From Planctomycetota bacterium (GTDB lineage: Bacteria; Planctomycetota; B15-G4; SIAN01), in the NCBI GenBank assembly GCA_016795285.1, contig JAEUIC010000018.1, positions 62,001 to 126,000 on the forward strand: a DNA stretch of 64,000 bases, given 5' to 3'. The notes beneath the pieces were generated by a model. It made no database searches. It was not told the origin of the DNA and saw only the letters and a list, made by a program, of their open reading frames with translations. A program made the position numbers and the translations under genes. Positions 7,738 to 14,680 of this stretch are shown here, one piece after another (positions within the stretch are counted from its first letter, which is position 1; every line of letters begins with the position of its first letter).

Positions 7738-9180
7738 ATGCGCCACGAGACTCCCGCCCCGTCCGCGCCTGCTCCCGCTGCCGCTTCGCCCGCGCTCGCC
7801 GCGTTCAAGCGCGCGATCGCGGCCGAGCTCGCCGCCCGCTACCCGCTCTCGGCCGCGCGCTGCGAGCAGCGGGGCGGACCGCTGCTCGACCAGACGAGCC
7901 ACGCGGTGCGCTGGAACTGGCCCTTCATGGTCACCACCGCGCGGGCGAGCGGCGCCTCGATCGAGGAGCTCGGCGGCGCGCGGCTCCACGACTACTGGCA
8001 GGGCCACTACGCGAACGTGCTCGGCCACAATCCGCCGCTGGTGCGCGACGCGCTGGCGGCGACGCTCGCCGACGGCCGCGGACTGCAGACCGGGATGCTC
8101 CACGAGGTGGAGCACGAACTCGCCGAGCTGCTGACGCAGCGCACCGGCACCGAGACGCTGCGCTTCACGACGAGCGGCGCGCTCGGCACGTTCTACGCCG
8201 TGCTGATCGCCCGCGCGGCGACCGGCCGCACGCGCATCTTGAAGGCGGCGGGCGGGTGGCACGGCAGCCAGCCGTTCGGGCTGAAGGGGGTCTCGCCGCG
8301 CGCCGGCCGCTTCGACCATCTCGAGTCGGAGGGGCTGCCGGGCTCGACCGGCGCCGACCTCGACCTGGTCGGCTACAACGACGTCGAGTCGCTCGAACGC
8401 GCCTTCGCGCGCGACGGCGGCCAGTTCGCCTGCTTGCTGCTCGAGCCGTGGCTCGGCGCCGGCGGCGGCATCGCGGCGACGCCTGAGTTCCTGCGCGCCG
8501 CGCGCCGCCTCACCGAGCAGCACGGCGCCCTGCTGCTGTGCGACGAGATCATCGCCGGCTTCCGCTTCCGCGCCGGCGACGTGAGCGCGCTCTACGGCGT
8601 CGAGCCCGACCTTCTGATCCTCGGCAAGGTGATCGGCGGCGGCATGCCGGTGGCCGCGGTCGCCGGACGCCGCAAGCTCCTCGAGCTCTGCTCGCGGGCG
8701 AGCAAGCGGGTCAAGTTCGAGGGCGGGACCTACTCGGCGCACGAGCTCTCGATGGTGGCGGGGTTGACGATGGTGCGCCACCTCGTGGCGAACGAGCGCA
8801 CCGTCTATGCCGGCCTCGCGGCGCGCGGCGCGCGGTTGCGCGAGGGGCTCGAGCGGATCGCGGCGGAGCTCGCGGTGCCGGCGTGGATCAGCGGCTGGCC
8901 GAACGAAGCGGTGGCGGGCAGCTCGCTCGCGTTCGTCCGCTTCGGCGCCGAGCGCGGCGGACGGCCGGAGCGCCCCGAGCAGATGGTGGGGCCGGGGGCC
9001 GCCCATCCGCACGTCGACGACGACCTGCTGCGTGCCGTGCTGCTGCTCGAGGGGGTGAGCGCCCACAACGGGCTCGGCGGCGCGTCGCTGGCCCACACGG
9101 ACGCCGATCTCGACGCGACGCTCGCCGGCTACCGCCGCGCGCTGCTGCGGTTGCGCGAGGCCGGGTTGTTCGCGCGCTGA
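7738..9180 (+). CDS. Class-III PLP aminotransferase, glutamate-1-semialdehyde aminotransferase-like
   Basis: A 480-residue fold-type I PLP enzyme. Visible are LHDYWQGHYANVLGHNPP in the N-terminal part, the phosphate-site region FTTSGALGTFYAVLIARAATGR (the usual SG(A/T)EA reads SGALG), LLCDEIIAGFR with the pyridine-nitrogen Asp, and the Schiff-base lysine in LILGKVIGGGMPVAAVAG at about residue 303. The nearest family is the glutamate-1-semialdehyde 2,1-aminomutase branch rather than acetylornithine aminotransferase. Placed after argF' and the GNAT gene, it could be an arginine-pathway transaminase, but the hairpin and own promoter upstream argue for separate control. The length is longer than HemL (about 430), with extra residues near the C-terminus (400-430). 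Confidence 0.82.
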   Translation: MRHETPAPSAPAPAAASPALAAFKRAIAAELAARYPLSAARCEQRGGPLLDQTSHAVRWNWPFMVTTARASGASIEELGGARLHDYWQGHYANVLGHNPPLVRDALAATLADGRGLQTGMLHEVEHELAELLTQRTGTETLRFTTSGALGTFYAVLIARAATGRTRILKAAGGWHGSQPFGLKGVSPRAGRFDHLESEGLPGSTGADLDLVGYNDVESLERAFARDGGQFACLLLEPWLGAGGGIAATPEFLRAARRLTEQHGALLLCDEIIAGFRFRAGDVSALYGVEPDLLILGKVIGGGMPVAAVAGRRKLLELCSRASKRVKFEGGTYSAHELSMVAGLTMVRHLVANERTVYAGLAARGARLREGLERIAAELAVPAWISGWPNEAVAGSSLAFVRFGAERGGRPERPEQMVGPGAAHPHVDDDLLRAVLLLEGVSAHNGLGGASLAHTDADLDATLAGYRRALLRLREAGLFAR

Positions 9181-9353
9181 TCGGCAAGCCGTTCCGATCG
9201 GCGGAGGCGGCGATGCCATTGCGAAGGAACGGGCCGCGCGCGATCGTGGCCGCCCGTGGGAGAGCGGTGGTGCGCGCCGGCCGGAGTCGGGGTGCCAGCC
9301 GGAGCGGGGCGTTCTGGTGCCACGACGATGAGTGCAAGCGAGCGGTGCGAAGC

Positions 9354-10973
9354 GTGAGCCGGGTGCGACGCGCTCTCCTTGCCGTGCTCGGCGGCGCCGT
9401 GCTGTGCGGTGCGTCCGCCTCGGCGCGCGCCGGCGAGACATGGGTCGTCGACGACGACGGACCGGCCAACTACCGCGACCTGCCCGAGGCGATCGCGGGT
9501 GCGCGCGACGGCGACACGCTCGTCCTGCGCGCGGGCCGCTATTCGGCGGCGGCGTGGATCGGCAAGGGGCTCGCGATCATCGGTGCCGGTTCCGCGTCGA
9601 CCGTGATCGAGCGACGCAGCGGCGAAGGCCCCTTCCTCGCGGTGAGCGGCGTGGCGAGCGATCGGACCGTGCTCCTCTCCGGCGTGACCGGGATCGGCCG
9701 CGGCAGCTCGCTCGAGATCTCGCAAGTGAACGGCCTGCTGGTGATCGCCGACCTGGTGGTCGATGGGCGCGACGGCGCGAGCGGGCCGCGGCTCGATCAG
9801 TGTGCGCGCGCCTACCTCGCGCGAGTGGCGGTCATCCCGCCGCTCTGCGCCCTCGACGGCGGCGCGGCGGAGAGCGGCGCAGCGAACCGCCCGACCGTGA
9901 ACGGCGCAGCGAACGGCCGGCGAGTCGAGGCGCCGCTCGGCGGGCCGCTCGGCGGGCCGCAAGGGCGCGGCGTCGCGGCCGGGGTCGCCTTCGGACCGGC
10001 GGCGGCCGGCCTGTCGCTCTCGCGCGGCAGCTATTCGCTCTGCCAAGTGGTGGCGATCGGCGCGGTGGGGCGGCATGCGACGAGCCCGCGCGGCCTCGGC
10101 CAAGAGGGGGGCGCCGGACTGCTGGCGCACGACGCGACGCTCGAGCTGGCGCTCTGCGACTTCGTCGGCGGACGCGGCGGCGCGGCGCTGTGGGATGAAC
10201 TCGCGCCGTTCTGCCCCGAGGCGGCGATCGCCGGCAACGGCGGGCCGGGCGTCGCGCTGGCTGGCCACTGCGTGGTGCGCGCCGCGGGCGCCGGTGCGCA
10301 GTCGTTCGCGGGCGGCAACGGCGGCCTCGCCGCGCGCAATCCGTGGGAGGAGTGCCACGCGTTCGCCGGTTCCGGCGGTGCCGGGTTGCGGCTCGATCTC
10401 GAGCCGGGCTTCGCGATCGAGCGGCCGCGGCGGATCGATCTGATCGGCGGCGTGGCGGGCGAGGGAGTGGAGTCGCGAGCCGGCAAGCCAGGGCGCGCCG
10501 TCGAGCCGCCGCAGGACCTGGTGGCGGACGACTTGCCGATCGCGACGCTCGCGCTCGATGCGGGGGCGACGGTCGGCGGGCGGGTGACGCTGCGGCTGTT
10601 CGGGCCGCTGGGCGATCGGGTGCGCTTCTACATCGGTGCGCTGCCCCACGCGGTGGCGCTGAAGCAGACGCGCGGCTTCGCGTTCCATCTCGGCAACGGC
10701 GCGCCGCTCGCCGGCCACGAGGCCGACCGGATCGGCGACGACGGGACGCTGGTGATCGAGGCGGAGCTCCCGGCCGAGGCGGAGCTGGTCGGCAAGCTCC
10801 TCGCCGTGCAGGCGCTGGTGACGCCGCGCTCCGGACGGGGCCGCGATTCGGTCCTCACCAACGTCGAGCTGCTGGTGATCGGCGACGGCACCGCCGCGGC
10901 GGCGAAGCGTCCGATCGCGCCGCCCGCGACGAGCGGCGCCGCGCCCGCCGGCGAACCGTCGCGCGAGCCGTGA
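9354..10973 (+). CDS. Secreted right-handed beta-helix (pectate-lyase-fold) protein of unknown function
   Basis: A 539-residue exported protein. The start is GTG at 9354 (a second GTG lies three codons later), chosen because it begins a clean signal peptide: basic MSRVRR, hydrophobic LLAVLGGAVLCG, then ASARA before GETW. The mature part starts TWVVDDDGPANYRDLPEAIAGARDGD followed by TLVLRAGRY, the opening strand-and-ladder seen in parallel beta-helix proteins that begin VDD..G..F.sIq.AI..A..GD. Repeated glycine-rich strands follow to about residue 380. The last 150 residues (TLALDAGATVGGRVTLRLFGP onward) look like a separate beta-sandwich tail. A direct repeat LGGPLGGP occurs near residue 200. 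No catalytic residues of pectate lyases can be assigned. Such genes are common in large-genome planctomycetes, which is part of my lineage guess. Confidence 0.75.
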   Translation: MSRVRRALLAVLGGAVLCGASASARAGETWVVDDDGPANYRDLPEAIAGARDGDTLVLRAGRYSAAAWIGKGLAIIGAGSASTVIERRSGEGPFLAVSGVASDRTVLLSGVTGIGRGSSLEISQVNGLLVIADLVVDGRDGASGPRLDQCARAYLARVAVIPPLCALDGGAAESGAANRPTVNGAANGRRVEAPLGGPLGGPQGRGVAAGVAFGPAAAGLSLSRGSYSLCQVVAIGAVGRHATSPRGLGQEGGAGLLAHDATLELALCDFVGGRGGAALWDELAPFCPEAAIAGNGGPGVALAGHCVVRAAGAGAQSFAGGNGGLAARNPWEECHAFAGSGGAGLRLDLEPGFAIERPRRIDLIGGVAGEGVESRAGKPGRAVEPPQDLVADDLPIATLALDAGATVGGRVTLRLFGPLGDRVRFYIGALPHAVALKQTRGFAFHLGNGAPLAGHEADRIGDDGTLVIEAELPAEAELVGKLLAVQALVTPRSGRGRDSVLTNVELLVIGDGTAAAAKRPIAPPATSGAAPAGEPSREP

Positions 10974-11015
10974 CGGGAGTGCCCTGACCGGACCGCGCAC
11001 GTCCGACCGGAACGC

Positions 11016-11054
11016 GGCGAGGGGCGGCAGCGCTCGCGCGCCCCGCCCCTCGCC
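11016..11054. terminator. GC-rich hairpin between convergent genes
   Basis: A perfect 12-bp stem: 11016-11027 pairs with 11043-11054 around a 15-base loop. It lies between the 3' ends of the beta-helix gene and the NtrC-like gene, and would serve both. There is no T-run on either strand, so it is only a candidate. Confidence 0.5.
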
Positions 11055-11082
11055 TGCGTGGAGACTTCTTCTCGAGCGCCGT

Positions 11083-12528
11083 TCAGCTCGTGGGCAGCAG
11101 CGTCGAGCCCTGCTGCGACTGCAACGGCGACGGCATCTGCGCCTGCGACGCCGGCTTCTTCTTGCGGCCGCCGATGATGCCGAACCCCTGCGCGCGGTAG
11201 ATGCGGATCTTGTTGCTCAGCGTGCGCGTGGTCAGTCCCAGCAGCTTGCTCGCCGCCGTGCGGTTGCCCTTCGTCTTCTCGAGCGTCCGCAGGATCATCT
11301 CGCGTTCCATGTCGGCCACCGTCATGCCCACCGCCTGCTCGAGCGCTCGCTCGCGCTGGCCCGGGTTGATGATGGTGACGTGCTCCGGCAGCAGCGTCTC
11401 CGCCGGATCGACCAGCACCATGCGCTCGAGGACCTGGCGCAGCTCCTCGACGTTGCCCGGCCAGTCGTGCGCCGCCAGGGTCGAGATCGCCTCGGGAGCG
11501 ATCGAGCGGACCGAGGTGGTGCCGTAGGCCGCCGCCTCGCGCAGGAAGCGCCGCGCGAGGATGGTCAGGTCGAACTTGCGGTCGACGAGGCTCGGCACCG
11601 TGACCACGTGCGTCGCGATGCGGCGCAAGAGGTCGGGCGCGAGCCGGCCGGCCTGCACCTCGGACTGCAGGTTGCGGCTCGACGTGGCGATGATCCGCAC
11701 CGGGCAGGTGAACGACCGCTGGCCGCCCATGCGACGCAGCTGCCCGCCCTGCAGGAACCGGTAGAGCCGGTGCTGCACGTCCATCGAGAGGGCCCACACC
11801 TCCTCGAGCACCAGCGTGCCGCCCTGGGCCAGCTCGATCGAGCCGGGGACGGTCTCGTTGGCGCCGGGGAACGCGCCCGGCTCGTGGCCGAACAGCTCGC
11901 TCTCCTGCAGCGATCCCTGCGTGCGCGCGCACTTCATGGTGAGGAAGGGGCCCGACTTGCTCGGTCCCTTCTCGTGGATCAGGCGCGCGACCAGCGACTT
12001 GCCGCTGCCGCGCGGGCCCTGGACCATCACCGTGCCGCGCTCGGCGGCGACCTTCGTCGCGCGCTCGATCACCTCGCGCATGCCGCGCGGCTCGTTCAGG
12101 ATCGCCTCGGCGGTCTCGCTGCCGTACATCTGGTGGCGGATGTGCTCGACCTCGGCCTTCTGGCGCGCCGCCTCGCGATAGCGCTGCAGCAGCGATGCCA
12201 GATGGCCCTTGGCGACCGGCTTGAGCAGCAGTTCATCGCCGAAGTCGACGAAGGACTGCATGCGCTCGAGGTCGCGCGGGGCGAGGTAGAGGATCCGCGG
12301 CACCTTCGGCAGCAGGGTGCGCGCCTTGTCGATCAGATCCCGGATGTCCACCAAGGTCGGGTGGATCTCGAAGATGCAGCAATGCACCGGCCCGGCTCGC
12401 AGGAGCCGCGCCGCTTGCGCCACGTCGCGGGCGCGAAGGACCTGGTAGCCCTCCTGCACCAGCAACTGTTCCAGTGATTCCCCTGGCGTCCCCTCCCGTT
12501 CCAGGACCAGGACCCGCTCGATCGTCAT
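11083..12528 (-). CDS. NtrC-like AAA+ regulator with degenerate receiver and degenerate sigma-54 contact motif
   Basis: A 481-residue protein built as receiver (1-120), AAA+ domain (140-380) and Fis-type helix-turn-helix (405-445: KGNRTAASKLLGLTTRTLSNKI). The start at 12528 has a good GGAGG site. Key residues are changed. The phospho-acceptor Asp is Glu54 (CCIFEI), the acidic pair is E10-R11, and only Lys103 remains. The Walker A motif is GPRGSGKS (171-178), which is acceptable. Walker B is LEEV (241-244) with Asp replaced by Glu. The GAFTGA loop that contacts sigma-54 reads GAFPGA (218-223). The first arginine finger is Ala297, while the second, Arg303, is kept. From what is known of this family it should not activate sigma-54 transcription or be phosphorylated in the normal way. 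It probably binds DNA as a fixed-state regulator. The C-terminus has a Lys-rich, Gln/Ser-rich tail. Confidence 0.85.
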   Translation of the reverse strand: MTIERVLVLEREGTPGESLEQLLVQEGYQVLRARDVAQAARLLRAGPVHCCIFEIHPTLVDIRDLIDKARTLLPKVPRILYLAPRDLERMQSFVDFGDELLLKPVAKGHLASLLQRYREAARQKAEVEHIRHQMYGSETAEAILNEPRGMREVIERATKVAAERGTVMVQGPRGSGKSLVARLIHEKGPSKSGPFLTMKCARTQGSLQESELFGHEPGAFPGANETVPGSIELAQGGTLVLEEVWALSMDVQHRLYRFLQGGQLRRMGGQRSFTCPVRIIATSSRNLQSEVQAGRLAPDLLRRIATHVVTVPSLVDRKFDLTILARRFLREAAAYGTTSVRSIAPEAISTLAAHDWPGNVEELRQVLERMVLVDPAETLLPEHVTIINPGQRERALEQAVGMTVADMEREMILRTLEKTKGNRTAASKLLGLTTRTLSNKIRIYRAQGFGIIGGRKKKPASQAQMPSPLQSQQGSTLLPTS

Positions 12529-12676
12529 CAGATCCTCCCGTCGTCCCCGGACGCATCGCGCCCAAGGATCGGGACCGAGGCTCATCCTCCACGTGCCGCG
12601 CGAACGCGGCCCCACCATTCGCGTGTTCCGACCGCCGCCGGCCCACGCGACCCTCGGTTCCCCTCGAGGACGGACG

Positions 12677-12682
12677 TAGAAT
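12677..12682 (+). promoter_or_regulatory. -10 box TAGAAT ahead of rnd
   Basis: TAGAAT ends ten bases before the rnd ATG at 12693 and no ribosome site lies between, so the mRNA would be nearly leaderless. No good -35 hexamer is seen at 16-18 bases. Confidence 0.45.
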
Positions 12683-12692
12683 CCCGCCCCCG

Positions 12693-13982
12693 ATGAGTGC
12701 CCAGCCCCTCCACCTGCCTCCTGGCGTGACCTGGATCGACACCTCGCAAGGGCTGGCTGAAGCCATTCCTTCCTGGCGCGCGGCGGGCGAGCTCGCGATC
12801 GACACGGAGGCCGACTCCTACTACGTCTATCGGGTGAAGGTCTGCCTGCTGCAGCTCTCGACGCGGCAGGGCGACTGGCTGATCGATCCGCTCGCGGGCC
12901 TCGACCTCGCGCCGTTGGCCGAGCTGTGCGCCGATGCGCGGCTGCTCAAGGTGATGCACGCCGGCAGCAACGACGTCGGCCTGCTGAAGAAGACGCATCG
13001 CTTCGCCTTCGCGAACGTCTTCGACACCATGCTGGCCGCGCAGGTGCTCGGGTTGCGCCGGCCGGGCCTCGCGGCGCTGCTGCTCGAGCGGTTCGGCGTC
13101 GAGCAGAAGAAGGCCTACCAGACCTCCGACTGGGGCAAGCGACCGCTCTCCGAGGGGCAGCTCCACTACGCCGCGGGCGACACGCGCTTCCTGCTGCCGC
13201 TGCGCGACCAGCTGCTGGCCGAGCTGCAAGCGAAGGGGCGGCTCGACGAAGCGCAGGAGGAGTTCGAGCGGTTGACCTCCGCGGAGCAGTCGGAGCGCGC
13301 GTTCGATCCCGACAGCTGGCAGCGCGCGCCCGGTGCGCTCGACCTCGAGCCGCTCGCGATCAGCGTCCTGCGCGAGCTCTACGCGTTGCGCGACTCGATC
13401 GCCGCGCGGCGCGATCGTTCGCCGCATCGCATCTTCCGCGACGACGCGCTGGTCGCCATCGCGCGCGCGCAGCCGCGGAGCCGCGCCGAGCTCGGCCAGC
13501 TCGGCGGGCAGATCGGCTGGCAGGTCGAGCGCGACGCCGGCGACGTGCTGGCCGCGGTGGAGCGCGGCCTCGCGGCCGGCCCCTACGTCCGCGAGCGCCG
13601 GCGCGCGCGCGGCATCGAGGGCGAGGCTCCGCTCACCGAGCGCGAGCGGCGCCGCTTCGAGGCGCTGCGCGAGTGGCGGCGCCAGCGGGCGGCGCAACGC
13701 GACGTCGAGGAGTCGCGCGTCGCCACCACCGGCACGCTGCGGGCGCTCGCGCGCGAGGAGGTGCTCGATCGCGAGCGGCTGGCGCAGGTCGCCGGCATGT
13801 CGCCGTTCCGCGTGCGCGAGTACGGCGACGAACTGCTCGCGCTGTTGGCCAACGGCGGCGAAGGGCCGGTCCGCGAGCGCTCGAGCGACGGTCCCGCGGC
13901 CGGAGAAGCGCCGCGAGGAGCGTCCCGTCCCGCGCCGCCGGTCGCTCCGCCGCGCGGCGCGCGCGACGACCTGCCGATCTGA
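12693..13982 (+). CDS. rnd: Ribonuclease D, 3'-to-5' exoribonuclease with HRDC domains
   Basis: A 429-residue DEDDy exonuclease expected to trim tRNA and other small RNA 3' ends in the cytoplasm. Exo I is LAIDTEAD (Asp37, Glu39), Exo II is HAGSNDVGLL near residue 90, and Exo III is HYAAGDTRFLLPL near 157, with the Tyr of the DEDDy type. The middle reads WGKRPLSEGQ, as in RNase D. Residues 215-290 and 320-385 look like the two HRDC helical bundles that bind RNA. The tail of about 50 residues is rich in Pro, Ala and Arg and probably disordered. The ATG was chosen over upstream frame because only it begins the conserved domain, and a -10 box lies directly before it. Confidence 0.9.
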   Translation: MSAQPLHLPPGVTWIDTSQGLAEAIPSWRAAGELAIDTEADSYYVYRVKVCLLQLSTRQGDWLIDPLAGLDLAPLAELCADARLLKVMHAGSNDVGLLKKTHRFAFANVFDTMLAAQVLGLRRPGLAALLLERFGVEQKKAYQTSDWGKRPLSEGQLHYAAGDTRFLLPLRDQLLAELQAKGRLDEAQEEFERLTSAEQSERAFDPDSWQRAPGALDLEPLAISVLRELYALRDSIAARRDRSPHRIFRDDALVAIARAQPRSRAELGQLGGQIGWQVERDAGDVLAAVERGLAAGPYVRERRRARGIEGEAPLTERERRRFEALREWRRQRAAQRDVEESRVATTGTLRALAREEVLDRERLAQVAGMSPFRVREYGDELLALLANGGEGPVRERSSDGPAAGEAPRGASRPAPPVAPPRGARDDLPI

Positions 13983-14261
13983 TCGGCGCGCACCGCAGGC
14001 GCTCGGAAGAAACGTCCGGCGCGCCCCTTCCGCGGTGCGTCACGCCGGCACCTTGCCGCGGTCGAAAGGGCGAGCGGCGGTGCAACGGCCAAGTCGTCCG
14101 GGTCGATCGGCGCGGGACGCCGCGCTTCCAACGGGTTCGCGATCGGGCTATGCAGACGCATGGCGATCGATCGATCGACCCCGGAGGGCTTCCCGGACGC
14201 GAGGCGGCGAGGAGTGGCACGGAAGCGGGTTCGTTGCGGGACCGGAGACGAGAAGAACGTG
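13983..14261 (+). other. Non-coding stretch between rnd and the glmS riboswitch
   Basis: 279 bases with no convincing coding frame on either strand. It should hold the glmS promoter. A weak candidate is TTCCAA (14126-14131) with TATGCA (14149-14154) 17 bases on. The inverted arms CGCACCGC (13988-13995) and GCGGTGCG (about 14031-14038) could fold as the rnd terminator, but the loop is long. Nothing else is recognised. Confidence 0.3.
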
Positions 14262-14411
14262 AGCGCCTGGCCCATCGCGCAGCGGAGACGCCGCGCGGCG
14301 GGTGACGAGGTGGGAGCGCATCGAAACACTCGGCGGATCGCTCCCGAGGCCAGGAACCGGGGCCTCAGACATCAGCCACAAAGCCCGCGAGCGATCGCGG
14401 AACAAAGGGCG
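14262..14411 (+). ncRNA. glmS self-cleaving riboswitch (glucosamine-6-phosphate ribozyme)
   Basis: The leader of glmS carries the signature pieces of the glmS ribozyme in order: the AGCGCC cleavage-site strand (scissile bond expected between A14262 and G14263), GACGAGG at 14304-14310, and a 7-bp stem 14312-14318/14339-14345 enclosing ATCGAAACACTCGGCGGAT. Next come a 6-bp stem 14346-14351/14361-14366, an ACAAA joining segment, and a perfect 6-bp GCGA-tetraloop hairpin 14385-14400 followed by a second ACAAA. In known cases, glucosamine-6-phosphate acts as coenzyme for cleavage and the cut mRNA is degraded, giving feedback on GlmS. It lies 269 bases upstream of the glmS start codon. The call rests on remembered consensus plus the pairing. 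A covariance-model search was not possible here. Confidence 0.85.
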
Positions 14412-14680
14412 GATGGACCGGTCGACGGCGGCGACGCCGTCGCGCGCTGGCGGACCCCACGCCAGCCGTTGCACCGAGTCCGGGCGGTCGCCGCTGGCGG
14501 CGACTCGCTCGGGCTGCTGGCCTCTCCGGCCTCCCGCGCAGGCAAGGGTTCGGGACGGATCGGGACGGGAGCGAGCCGTCGCCGCGGACGACACGGGTCC
14601 GCGGTGGCTGGCTTCGTTGCCGTCTTCGTGCGCATCCGCGCCGCTCCACGCGGTCGCGGCTGCCGGGAGAGCTGCAGGCA
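14412..14680 (+). other. glmS leader downstream of the ribozyme
   Basis: 269 untranslated bases between ribozyme and start codon. The only coding frames here look like noise. A short direct repeat, CGGGACGG, occurs twice around 14552-14568. GGGAGAG about ten bases before the ATG is the likely ribosome site. Confidence 0.3.

Noticed and set aside
14160..14680. Short frames over the glmS leader
   Set aside because: They overlap the ribozyme on both strands and show no protein-like composition.
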